Origin: an uncultured Slackia sp.
Lineage (GTDB): Bacteria > Actinomycetota > Coriobacteriia > Coriobacteriales > Eggerthellaceae
Assembly: GCA_937895975.1 (NCBI GenBank)
Contig: CALBLG010000025.1
Span: 1-17,346, forward strand
Length of the DNA: 17,346 bases
Reading direction: 5' to 3'
Part shown: one piece after another, positions 1 to 6,627 of the stretch
How the letters are laid out: every line of letters begins with the position of its first letter
Position numbering within the stretch: the first letter of the stretch is position 1
Notes under the pieces: generated by a model
Told to the model about the DNA's origin: nothing
Databases searched by the model: none
Seen by the model: the letters and a program-made list of their open reading frames with translations, nothing else
Position numbers and translations under genes: made by a program

Positions 1-16
1 GCGTTCGGCAGAACGC
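1..16 (-). terminator. Hairpin just past the PG-binding protein gene; probable terminator cut by the window edge
   Basis: GCGTTC and GAACGC form a 6-bp stem around a 4-nt loop, starting 7 nt beyond the stop codon of the minus-strand gene that ends at 23. Any following T-tract lies outside the window, so the terminator call is tentative. Confidence 0.4.
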
Positions 17-22
17 CGCTAA

Positions 23-769
23 CTAAAAAGCCGTGCAGAATGCGTCGAGCAGCATAATGGCGTCGTGGTGCGCGGCACGCTCGACGGCCGCAAGGCTTTC
101 GTCAGCTCCGGGGCCAGCGATTTCGAGCACAATGCGGCGCGGACGGCCCGCTTCAGCGGCTTCGTTCGCGGCATCGACGGCGTTCGCGATGCGACGAGCG
201 AGCGATTGCGAATCGTCGCACACGACGCGCGGCACGTTTTTCTCGTGCGGCTGCCCCGTGCGTACAATATGGGCCAGCAGCATGTCGGCGTCGGGCGGCA
301 CGAGCAGCGTTTCCGCGCTCACCATTTTTGAACGCGGATTGGTTGCCATGGCTAAATTCGACATGTTCGACGCCACGCTGCGCGTAAACTCTTCCGTACC
401 GAACAGACACACGGCATGGTTTTCGAGCACGTCGGCCGCGCGCGCAAACCCCATATAGGCGCGGTCTTCGATCTGGGGCTTATCCTGCCACGCATTATGA
501 AGATGGCGAAGCGTCGCGTACGTCTTCACACCCGCAATGCCATCGGGAACCAATCCCATATTCAGCTGGAACTTGCGCAATGCGCCTTCGGTATAAGCGC
601 CGAACGTGCCGCTTACGCCGCCGCACGCGAAGCCGAGCGCGCCCAGCGCGGTTTGCAGCTGCTCGACATCTTTACCCGAAAAATACGGTGTGCGCAAATA
701 CAGCAGGCGTTCGCCCAACTCGAAGCCCTCGTCGGCTTCGCCTTCTCTATGAATTGCCTGAGGAATCAT
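23..769 (-). CDS. Peptidoglycan-binding-domain protein, probably cytoplasmic, unknown C-terminal domain
   Basis: This is a 248-residue protein. Residues about 31-92 match the PG_binding_1 fold: it has the LQ..L..LGF, the G.FG..TE.ALR.FQ and the GL..DGI.G..T...L signatures. The remaining 150 residues are alternating helix and strand with no motif I recognise. There is no signal peptide, lipobox or membrane segment, so it is predicted to stay in the cytoplasm, which is unusual for a domain that normally binds cell wall. The start is supported by GAGGTC a few bases upstream of the ATG. The gene begins only 18 bp after the prenyl synthase stop codon, so the two are probably cotranscribed. A precedent is mycobacterial CwlM, a cytoplasmic PG-binding-domain protein that regulates MurA. 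A similar regulatory role here is inference only; no amidase motif is visible. Confidence 0.75.
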   Translation of the reverse strand: MIPQAIHREGEADEGFELGERLLYLRTPYFSGKDVEQLQTALGALGFACGGVSGTFGAYTEGALRKFQLNMGLVPDGIAGVKTYATLRHLHNAWQDKPQIEDRAYMGFARAADVLENHAVCLFGTEEFTRSVASNMSNLAMATNPRSKMVSAETLLVPPDADMLLAHIVRTGQPHEKNVPRVVCDDSQSLARRIANAVDAANEAAEAGRPRRIVLEIAGPGADESLAAVERAAHHDAIMLLDAFCTAF

Positions 770-787
770 GATTCGACCTCGATTGCG

Positions 788-1858
788 CTATTTCAGACGG
801 TTGATGAAGTAATCGGCCATGGAAATAAGCACGGTGCGCGCAGGGCTGTCTTCAATTTCCACCACAAGCTTGGCCTTGGCTTCGCTGGTGAGCTTGCTGG
901 CGTAGTCGCGGGCATAATCGAGCGAGCCGGCCTCGCGCATAATGGACACGGCCTCGGTGAGCTGAGCCAAATCGGTGGTTTTGGAAGACAAAATCTCGAT
1001 CAGGCGCTCGCGATTGCTCGAATGCTTCAACGCATGCACCACCATCAGCGTGCGCTTGCCCTCGGTGATGTCGCTGCAGAAGTCTTTGCCCACGACTTCG
1101 GCATCGCCTTCAATATTCAGCAGATCATCCTGAATTTGGAACGCCAAGCCCGTAGCCAGACCGTATTCGCGCAGCGCGGTGATTTGTGCCTCGGTGCCAC
1201 CACCCACGATGGCGCCCACAGCCAACGGAACCGCACCCGAATAGTGCGCGGTTTTGTGGGTGGCCATGCACAGATAATCTTCCGGCGTAATGTCGTAGCG
1301 CTCATCGCGCGCCCAGCCCAAATCGAGCGCCTGGCCCTCAATGGTGCGACGCGTCATGTCGATGAGCTCGGTTACCACGCGCACCTTCTGCGCATCGGTG
1401 AGCAGCGGGTCTTTCATCACGGCGCCGTTCACCATGGAAAGCGCGAGGTCGCCCGTGTTAATGGCGATGCCCAGGCCCTCGGTGAGGTGCATGCAGGGCT
1501 CGCCACGGCGCAGCGTTGCCTCGTCGGCGATATCGTCGTGGATAAGAGCCGCAGAATGAAAATGCTCGATGGCCGAAGCGGCCGAAGCGGCCAAACGGAT
1601 GTCGCCGCCGACGGCAGCGCATGCCGCAAAGCAGATAAGCGGACGGTGGCGCTTGCCGCCGTTCTCGCTGTATTTCATCAGAGGGTCGTACAGATACGTA
1701 TCCATATCGGGGTGCGAACCCTCGGGAATGTACGAATTCACCAAACGACCAACCGTTTCGGCATACGTGACGAGGTATTCCTCGAACGTCGAGGGAGGGT
1801 TCTTCATTCCCTCGAGGAGCTCGTTCATGCTTTCGTTTCTCACTTCAGCTGAGTTCAT
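788..1858 (-). CDS. Polyprenyl (geranylgeranyl-type) diphosphate synthase
   Basis: This trans-prenyltransferase (356 residues from the chosen start) condenses isopentenyl diphosphate with an allylic diphosphate to make linear prenyl chains for quinones or lipid carriers. The IPP-binding GGKRHRP lies at about 67-73. The first Asp-rich motif DDIAD lies at 108-112 and is followed by LRRG. The second motif is DDLLN at 244-248, with Asn instead of the usual final Asp. The conserved KD...DITEGKRT lies at 258-270. An in-frame start exists 30 codons upstream, but GGAAAG six bases before the ATG at 1858 favours this start; another ATG at 1828 is possible. The gene lies downstream of tRNA-Leu and is followed after 18 bp by the PG-binding protein gene. 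Family membership is firm. Product chain length cannot be read from the sequence. Confidence 0.9.
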   Translation of the reverse strand: MNSAEVRNESMNELLEGMKNPPSTFEEYLVTYAETVGRLVNSYIPEGSHPDMDTYLYDPLMKYSENGGKRHRPLICFAACAAVGGDIRLAASAASAIEHFHSAALIHDDIADEATLRRGEPCMHLTEGLGIAINTGDLALSMVNGAVMKDPLLTDAQKVRVVTELIDMTRRTIEGQALDLGWARDERYDITPEDYLCMATHKTAHYSGAVPLAVGAIVGGGTEAQITALREYGLATGLAFQIQDDLLNIEGDAEVVGKDFCSDITEGKRTLMVVHALKHSSNRERLIEILSSKTTDLAQLTEAVSIMREAGSLDYARDYASKLTSEAKAKLVVEIEDSPARTVLISMADYFINRLK

Positions 1859-1880
1859 GCCGGTCTTTCCGATCGTGACG

Positions 1881-1899
1881 CCACCGCAATGCGGCGTGG
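1881..1899 (-). other. Small hairpin in the prenyl synthase mRNA leader
   Basis: CCACCGC and GCGGCGTGG form an imperfect stem around an AAT loop, ending about 22 nt before the chosen start codon of the prenyl synthase. It could influence translation, or be chance in GC-rich DNA. Confidence 0.25.
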
Positions 1900-1956
1900 T
1901 GAAAACTAACGAAGTAGCAATTGCGCGAAGGCAACCTTGCAGGGGCAATAGGGTTG

Positions 1957-2003
1957 AAACCCTTCAGTCCTGCTGCTCTTGCTTGGTAGGAGCGGTGGGA
2001 CTC
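1957..2003. repeat. Direct repeat copy 1: duplicated tRNA-Leu 3' end plus flank
   Basis: These 47 bp are identical to 2143-2189. The part at 1984-2003 copies the last 20 nt of tRNA-Leu including CCA, and the rest copies the 27 bp that follow the tRNA. The tRNA 5' two-thirds are absent here, so this copy cannot be a working tRNA. It looks like the distal half of an attachment-site pair, or a tRNA-end duplication. Confidence 0.85.
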
Positions 2004-2142
2004 CCGCCTCGCTTCGCGAGCCGGACCCCTCAGGCTAAAGCCTTCGGGCGAATTCCTAAAAACTGCCCACTGGGCAGTTTTCTTGACGGAATTCCACCTC
2101 ATCGGTTCGAGTCCCTTCGAACCCGAAACCCCACGAAGCAGA
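2004..2142. other. 139-bp segment between the two tRNA-Leu end repeats; possible element remnant
   Basis: The segment has no gene. It is rich in short inverted repeats: CTCGC/GCGAG at 2008-2020, AGGCT/AGCCT at 2032-2043, a terminator-like palindrome at 2059-2081 inside a GAATTCC/GGAATTC pair, and GGTTCGA/TCGAACC at 2104-2123. The last one includes a T-arm-like GGTTCGAGTCCC in the plus orientation, opposite to the real tRNA. No integrase or transposase fragment is recognisable. Confidence 0.4.
2059..2081. terminator. Bidirectional terminator-like palindrome downstream of tRNA-Leu
   Basis: AAAACTGCCC and GGGCAGTTTT form a 10-bp perfect stem around a 3-nt loop, with A and T runs at the two ends. 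It could stop transcription from tRNA-Leu before the prenyl synthase gene, and works in either direction. GAATTCC (2050-2056) and GGAATTC (2088-2094) enclose it. Confidence 0.6.
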
Positions 2143-2189
2143 AAACCCTTCAGTCCTGCTGCTCTTGCTTGGTAGGAGCGGTGGGACTC
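2143..2189. repeat. Direct repeat copy 2: 3' end of the intact tRNA-Leu gene plus flank
   Basis: This copy overlaps the last 20 nt of tRNA-Leu (2170-2189) and continues 27 bp beyond its CCA. It is identical to 1957-2003, and identity stops abruptly at both ends. Confidence 0.85.
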
Positions 2190-2254
2190 GAACCCACAAG
2201 CCTTGCGGCGGCGGATTTTAAGTCCGCTGCGTATGCCAATTCCGCCACGCTCCC
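2170..2254 (-). tRNA. tRNA-Leu, anticodon UAA
   Basis: On the minus strand the sequence folds as an 85-nt class II tRNA with encoded CCA. The acceptor strands are GGGAGCG and CGCTCCT (a G-U closes the end), followed by discriminator A and CCA. The D arm has TGGC and the AATTGGCA loop. The anticodon stem is GCGGA/TCCGC with loop CTTAAAA, giving anticodon TAA at 2218-2220. A long variable arm precedes the T arm GTGGG-TTCGAGT-CCCAC. It reads UUA and, by wobble, UUG leucine codons. The gene stands alone with its own promoter; its 3' end is duplicated 186 bp downstream. Confidence 0.96.
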
Positions 2255-2288
2255 ACGTTGCGCTTTCGTGCTATTTGCACGGTTTTCC

Positions 2289-2318
2289 ATAATAGCAAAT
2301 GCGTTACGCGCTCGTAAA
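2289..2318 (-). promoter_or_regulatory. Probable promoter of tRNA-Leu
   Basis: On the minus strand TTTACG (2313-2318) and TATTAT (2289-2294) are 18 bp apart, resembling housekeeping -35 and -10 boxes. Transcription would start near 2282, giving a short 5' leader of about 28 nt before the tRNA. Confidence 0.55.
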
Positions 2319-2394
2319 AAGCCCACGAAAGACACGCTTATACAGCTTCGGGGCGTTGCGCGAAATTGACATCTGCCGAAACGCGCAGAAATCT

Positions 2395-3351
2395 CTAGCG
2401 TTGGCCCGCTTCGCGCGCGGCGTCAAGCACGATGCCGATAAGAATGTCGCTCTCGCTTACCGTGAAGCCGTCCAAGTGTGCAAGATCCATTACCGCGCCT
2501 AAAATCACAAGCCCCGCCGGGAAAATGCCCGCACGCTTCGGCTGAATTCCAGGCACCTTCATGCGCTCGGCCAAGGGAAGCTCCCACATGCGTCGAGCCA
2601 CTTCATCGAACTCGACGCGCGTCACATGCGCGCCGTGCACCTTCGACGAGTCGTAAGGCACCAAAGCGTCGCGCACCGCCACCACGCTCGTGGGCGTTCC
2701 CGCCACGGCAACAAGCCGTTCGCACGTATTGCCCTTTTGGAAAAAGGGCGCCAGCGTCTCGTGCGCCCAGGCAGACGCCGTCCCAAGCTCGTTTTTCGAC
2801 GGCGGGTCGCCCGCCAGAAAGCGCTCGGTCATGCGACGGCACCCGATATTGAATGAATAGGAATCGCGCAGCGAGAGATTGGGTACCAAGTCGCCGTCCG
2901 TCCCCTCGGCGCGGCCAAACACCAATTCCGTCGAGCCGCCACCAATATCGGCGAACAGCAAATCCTGGTTTCGGAAATCGTTGGATGCTCCCAGAAACGA
3001 CAGCGACGCCTCGCGCTGCCCTGGGATGACCGACAATTCAACGCCCACATCACCCAAACGCGATACGAAATCGTCTGAATTTCGCGCATCGCGGCTGGCG
3101 CTTGTGGCCAAGGCGACAACGCGATCGACGGGAATGGAGGCCGCGCACTCATCAATGATGCGGCGATATTCGGCCACCTGAGCAACCGTGCGATCAATCG
3201 CTTCGGGCTTCAATTCGCCCGTCGCATCAACCCCTTCGCCCAAATTGGTAATGGCGCTTTGGCGCGCAACCTGTCGCACGCCCGAAGCGTCGACGTCGGC
3301 CACGAGCAGCCGGCTTGTCACCGTGCCAATATCAATCGCCGCAACTCGCAT
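2395..3351 (-). CDS. Ppx/GppA family phosphatase (exopolyphosphatase-like)
   Basis: This 318-residue protein belongs to the ASKHA-fold Ppx/GppA family, which removes phosphate from inorganic polyphosphate or from pppGpp. The N-terminal phosphate-binding motif AIDIGTVTSRLLV starts at residue 5, and the second nucleotide/phosphate loop DIGGGSTEL is at 135-143. The acidic loop usually containing the catalytic Glu appears as GQREASL near 111-117. The protein ends after the two phosphatase domains and lacks the C-terminal HD-like extension of long Ppx/GppA proteins, as in many actinobacterial versions. GGAG lies six bases before the ATG. The DivIC-like gene lies about 100 bp upstream, an order often seen in actinobacteria. 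Substrate preference cannot be decided from sequence. Confidence 0.9.
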   Translation of the reverse strand: MRVAAIDIGTVTSRLLVADVDASGVRQVARQSAITNLGEGVDATGELKPEAIDRTVAQVAEYRRIIDECAASIPVDRVVALATSASRDARNSDDFVSRLGDVGVELSVIPGQREASLSFLGASNDFRNQDLLFADIGGGSTELVFGRAEGTDGDLVPNLSLRDSYSFNIGCRRMTERFLAGDPPSKNELGTASAWAHETLAPFFQKGNTCERLVAVAGTPTSVVAVRDALVPYDSSKVHGAHVTRVEFDEVARRMWELPLAERMKVPGIQPKRAGIFPAGLVILGAVMDLAHLDGFTVSESDILIGIVLDAAREAGQR

Positions 3352-3383
3352 GAGAAGCTCCTTTTTTCATTCACGTCGATTGA

Positions 3384-3406
3384 GCCAAAGGAGCGAAACC
3401 CTTGGC
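3384..3406 (-). other. Imperfect hairpin upstream of ppx
   Basis: GCCAAAGG and CCCTTGGC pair with one A-C mismatch. No T-tract follows, so this is a leader hairpin or degenerate element rather than a clear terminator. Confidence 0.3.
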
Positions 3407-3411
3407 CCATA

Positions 3412-3445
3412 TAGAACGGGACGAGGCCTTCCCCGTCCCGTTCTA
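3412..3445. repeat. GGGAC/GTCCC palindrome after the DivIC-like gene, possible terminator
   Basis: TAGAACGGGACG (3412-3423) pairs perfectly with CGTCCCGTTCTA (3434-3445). It begins 7 nt beyond the DivIC-like stop codon and lacks a strong T-run on the minus strand. The GGGAC core is shared with palindromes at 4876-4963 and 14430-14458, suggesting a repeat family rather than only a terminator. Confidence 0.6.
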
Positions 3446-3451
3446 ATCAGC

Positions 3452-4687
3452 CTAATTATTGTTATACCCGAACAATGGATCGAGAACCGACGAATACCAC
3501 GTGTCGGGAGCTTTTACGCCATCGGAATCGACCTGAGCATAGACCGCATCCGACGTACCCGATTCATCATCGTCGTCGAGGCCCGTCACCACGCCGGCCG
3601 TTTCGCCCGCGGCAACCCAGCCAAGCTGTTCGCGCGCCGCATCTTGAACGCCTTCATCGGTCGAAAGCCTATCGATGTCGCTTTGAATGGCTGCATTGCG
3701 CTGCGAGAGCTGGTCGTATTCCGCCTGCAGCTTATCTTGCGTGCGGAGCTCCGTGTAGTATTGCTGCGCCGTGGGATACAGGAACAGCACTGCCACGGCA
3801 ATGCAAACCAGTACGCCAATCACGCACACGAAAGGGGGCGCGCCGCTGTGGGTTTTCGCCTGTTGAGCTTTTCGGGCTCCGCCGCGCGCAGAACCCTCGC
3901 GCTGTTCGTCGAAGCCGCCCAAATCTGAAAACGCGCGCCTGTGGCTGCGGCCCATCTCGCCCTTGTAAACCGCCGCACGGCTGCCCGCCTCTACCGAAGA
4001 CGCAGCATCGCCGCCGAACTGACGATTGAACATCTTCTCGGCCTTGGCTTTCGCCTTCGACTTCTCGCGACGCTGCCTTTTCGAGCGGCGCGAATTGGGC
4101 GACGCGTCATGATCGTCGTCTTCCACATCGCTGGGGTCGAACATTTCAACCGCCGCGCGAGGAGTGGCGCCGACCGTCGCGCGCGACGTTGCGCGAGAGG
4201 CGACGCGACGCGAAGAGGCAGTCCCGAAAAGCTGCTCGTCAAGATCGTCGAATGCCGAAAAAGCGCCCAAATCGAAGCCGGAAGACGGCTGCGACGGCCC
4301 ACGCTGGGACGTGCGCGATGCGCGCGAGGGGCGCGAACTCACGCGGGAGTTCGCGGCGAACGCGGCTTCGCGGCCATCTTCGCGGCCAATGGGCTCGATG
4401 CGCCCCGAACGCGTCACCTTAGAAAACCGGGCTCGTTCGCTTCTCGCGAACGGGTCGGCAGAGAAATCGTCTATTTTTTGGGAATAATTCAGCCCACGAC
4501 CCGCAGAAAACGTCTCGCCAACAGCATGGGACGAAACGCGCGACGACGCGCCATATGCGCGGCGGTCGCGATTGCGTGAAGAAGCGTCAACTCGAGCGGC
4601 GCGCGATTCCACGGACCCCTGGGACGCGCGCGAAGAAGCGCGGCGAGAACCGTCGAACGAGATGATATTGCTGCCGTCACGGGACAT
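3452..4687 (-). CDS. Septum formation initiator (DivIC/FtsB-like) with long disordered N-terminus
   Basis: The C-terminal part is a typical DivIC/FtsB protein: one membrane segment at about residues 285-304, a coiled coil at about 305-345 and the family motif AAREQLGWVAAGE, followed by an acidic tail. Such proteins sit in the FtsQLB-type division complex and help activate septal wall synthesis. The family is usually 90-150 residues long, but this protein has 411. The first 280 residues are Ser/Arg/Ala-rich, low-complexity and presumably disordered cytoplasmic sequence, with many SRAS, SSR and SRVSS repeats and a Lys/Arg block at about 200-215. An ATG seven codons further upstream has no ribosome binding site; the chosen ATG has AAGGAG 11 bases upstream. 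The gene order (then ppx) matches actinobacterial divIC loci. Confidence 0.82.
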   Translation of the reverse strand: MSRDGSNIISFDGSRRASSRASQGSVESRAARVDASSRNRDRRAYGASSRVSSHAVGETFSAGRGLNYSQKIDDFSADPFARSERARFSKVTRSGRIEPIGREDGREAAFAANSRVSSRPSRASRTSQRGPSQPSSGFDLGAFSAFDDLDEQLFGTASSRRVASRATSRATVGATPRAAVEMFDPSDVEDDDHDASPNSRRSKRQRREKSKAKAKAEKMFNRQFGGDAASSVEAGSRAAVYKGEMGRSHRRAFSDLGGFDEQREGSARGGARKAQQAKTHSGAPPFVCVIGVLVCIAVAVLFLYPTAQQYYTELRTQDKLQAEYDQLSQRNAAIQSDIDRLSTDEGVQDAAREQLGWVAAGETAGVVTGLDDDDESGTSDAVYAQVDSDGVKAPDTWYSSVLDPLFGYNNN

Positions 4688-4757
4688 AAAAAGACGTGCT
4701 CCTTGCATCGTGGTGTGTTTAGAGTGTGGGTAATGCTTTGAGCTTTTCAGTCAGGCA

Positions 4758-4766
4758 ATCATATCA
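4758..4766 (-). promoter_or_regulatory. Possible extended -10 promoter for the DivIC-like gene
   Basis: The minus strand carries TGATATGAT, an extended -10 (TGn plus TATGAT). The -35 region is not recognisable. Transcription would start near 4751, giving a leader of about 65 nt. Confidence 0.35.
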
Positions 4767-4842
4767 CGGAAGCAAGGCGCGCGCCCATTGCAACGGCAAC
4801 GAGTCGGCCTTTTTCACGAACTGAAAAGAACCCCAGATAAAA

Positions 4843-4874
4843 GAAGGGGCCGAGGAAAATTCCCCGGCCCCTTC
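4843..4874 (-). terminator. Intrinsic terminator of the antiporter gene
   Basis: GAAGGGGCCG and CGGCCCCTTC form a 10-bp stem, extended by a GG/CC pair after one mismatch, around an AAAAT loop. On the minus strand it is followed by a T-rich tail (TTCTTTTATCT). Confidence 0.75.
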
Positions 4875-4875
4875 T

Positions 4876-4963
4876 CGGATAAACGGGACAAGGGACCGCC
4901 CCGTCCCATTTATCCGCTTCGTTTCTCAAAGAGCGGGACGGGGGGCTATCCCCTGTCCCACTC
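4876..4963. repeat. Two further GGGAC/GTCCC hairpins in tandem
   Basis: The first spans 4876-4916, with outer arms CGGATAAA/TTTATCCG and an inner GGGAC/GTCCC pair. The second spans 4931-4963, with arms GAG.GGGAC.GGGG and CCCC.GTCCC.CTC. With the terminator at 4843-4874 they make three consecutive hairpins in the antiporter 3' region. This fills most of the 289-bp gap 4688-4976, in which I see no gene. Confidence 0.65.
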
Positions 4964-4976
4964 CTACTGCATTTTT

Positions 4977-6446
4977 CTAGATAACTGCAATGGCGCCCGT
5001 GGCGATACTCACAATGCTAATCACGAAGAACACGAGAATCGCGACCGTAACCACCTTGTCGAGCGTCTTCGGCATAATGGCCTCGCCGCGCTCTTTCTGG
5101 CCGTACACGTACAGCAAGATGCCCGGCGCGAACAGAATCGTGGTAATCATCAAACCCGTAAGACCGCCCGCATAAATGAGAAAAATGCTGTACAGAAAGC
5201 CCACTATGCCGATGCCGCGATAAAACGCCAATCTGCCGCGCGACACGCCCTCGAACCCGTCTTTCTTGAACGCGCACACCAGCAGGAACAGCGTGCTGAA
5301 GAAATACGGGATGAGAATCATCGAAACCGACACGCCATAGAAGAACTGGTACGTCTGTTCCGAGAACAGAATGATGATGAGGAACGCCTGAACGATGAGG
5401 CAGGTCACGGTAAGGGTGACGATAGGCGCGCCCTTCTTGTTCTCTTTCGCGAACACCTTGGGGAACACGCCCTGCTTGGCGGCCTCGTGCGGGCACTCCG
5501 ACGAGATGATCGTGTAGCCCAGCATGGCACCCAGCAGCGAAAGCGCAACGCCCAGGTTGATAAGCGCGGCACCCCACGGGCCCACGACCGCCTCAAGCAC
5601 GCCAGCCATAGACGGGTTAGACAGCTCGGCAAGCTCGGCGCGAGGCATAACGCCCATCGACAAAATGGACACCAGCAGGTAGATGCACAGGATGCCGATG
5701 AACGCCGTGACGGTTGCGCGGCCAACGTCTTTGCTGTATTTCGCGCGGCCCGAAATGGCCACGGCACCTTCGATGCCCAAGAAAATCCAGATGCTCACGC
5801 CAACGGTTGCCACAACCTGGTCCCACAGGGCCGGGCCATCGGGCTCGCCCCAGAAGTTGTCCATAAAAATGGCAGGGTCGAAATGCATGCTGAACAGAAT
5901 GGCCACGATGGCGACGAACAGCGGCACCAATTTCGCGATGGTCGTAAGGATGTTGACGCTCGCCGCTTCCTTCACGCCGCGGCTCACCAGGAACCAACAC
6001 ACCCACACCACAACCGACGCGCCAATGACCGACGCAAGGTTATTGCCTTCGCCGAACACCGGAACGAAGTACGCGATGGAAGCGAACAGCAGCGTGGTGT
6101 ACGAAACGTTCGCGAGCAATGCCGAAATCCAGTAGCCATAGGCTGAAAGGAAGCCCATGTATTTGCCGAAGCCTGCGCGCGCATACGAATAGATGCCGCC
6201 CACGAGTTCGGGCTTGTACTTGTTCAGCGCATAGAAGCACATCATCAGGCAGAACACGCCGATGCCGCACACCACCCAGCCGATGAGCACGGCGCCGGTA
6301 TTCGCCCCCGCTGCAGCCATGTCTCCGGCCATGGTGAATACGCCACCGCCGATAACAGCGGTAATCACGGCCGCGATGAGGTGCGGCAGCGACAACCCGT
6401 TGGGATCGTTCACCACGGGCGACGATCCTCCTTGATTTTGGGCCAT
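4977..6446 (-). CDS. APC-family basic amino acid/polyamine antiporter, arginine/ornithine type
   Basis: This is a 489-residue integral membrane protein with about 12-13 hydrophobic segments and little soluble sequence. The first segment carries the APC substrate-binding loop IGGGVFT. A central GIEGAVAISGRAKYSKDVG stretch is typical of the arginine/ornithine and lysine antiporter branch (basic amino acid/polyamine antiporter family). These proteins exchange an imported amino acid for its decarboxylated or deiminated product across the cytoplasmic membrane, supplying energy or acid resistance. The ATG at 6446 is chosen because GGGAAG lies just upstream and the following MAQNQGG leads directly to the membrane domain; 19 further in-frame upstream codons lack such a site. 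No arginine deiminase or decarboxylase gene adjoins it, so the exact substrate is inferred. Confidence 0.88.
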   Translation of the reverse strand: MAQNQGGSSPVVNDPNGLSLPHLIAAVITAVIGGGVFTMAGDMAAAGANTGAVLIGWVVCGIGVFCLMMCFYALNKYKPELVGGIYSYARAGFGKYMGFLSAYGYWISALLANVSYTTLLFASIAYFVPVFGEGNNLASVIGASVVVWVCWFLVSRGVKEAASVNILTTIAKLVPLFVAIVAILFSMHFDPAIFMDNFWGEPDGPALWDQVVATVGVSIWIFLGIEGAVAISGRAKYSKDVGRATVTAFIGILCIYLLVSILSMGVMPRAELAELSNPSMAGVLEAVVGPWGAALINLGVALSLLGAMLGYTIISSECPHEAAKQGVFPKVFAKENKKGAPIVTLTVTCLIVQAFLIIILFSEQTYQFFYGVSVSMILIPYFFSTLFLLVCAFKKDGFEGVSRGRLAFYRGIGIVGFLYSIFLIYAGGLTGLMITTILFAPGILLYVYGQKERGEAIMPKTLDKVVTVAILVFFVISIVSIATGAIAVI

Positions 6447-6520
6447 AGTCTTCCCACTTTCTATTGGCGACTTGCCGATGCGCCCAACACCCCTGTTTGG
6501 CACTTCGACACAACTAAGCT

Positions 6521-6526
6521 ACTATA
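6521..6526 (-). promoter_or_regulatory. Possible -10 box for the antiporter gene
   Basis: The minus strand reads TATAGT about 75 nt upstream of the start codon, downstream of the preceding terminator. The only nearby -35 candidate (CAAAAC, 16 bp away) is poor. Confidence 0.35.
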
Positions 6527-6584
6527 CCCCACTCCACGAAGGGTTTTGCCCACAACAGGTTTCAGTTTCGTCCACGGTAACAGA

Positions 6585-6612
6585 AAGGCCCCGGCACAAT
6601 GCCAGGGGCCTT
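6585..6612 (-). terminator. Intrinsic terminator downstream of enolase
   Basis: AAGGCCCCGGCA pairs with TGCCAGGGGCCTT, leaving one bulged base. On the minus strand the stem is followed by TCTGTT. It lies 184 nt past the enolase stop codon, beyond the large inverted repeat. Confidence 0.75.
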
Positions 6613-6627
6613 AACACGTCATGTAGT

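Noticed and set aside
416..1852. Long plus-strand open frame opposite the prenyl synthase and PG-binding genes
   Set aside because: It mirrors two recognisable minus-strand genes, has no family-like motif and no ribosome binding site; GC-rich codon bias opens the antisense frame.
1569..2369. Plus-strand frame with the repeated LQSCCSCLVGAVGL peptide
   Set aside because: The peptide is translated antisense tRNA-Leu sequence and its duplicate, a well-known annotation artefact.
4788..6146. 452-codon plus-strand frame rich in His, Arg, Asn and Gln
   Set aside because: It is antisense to the clear membrane antiporter; its charged composition is the mirror of hydrophobic codons.
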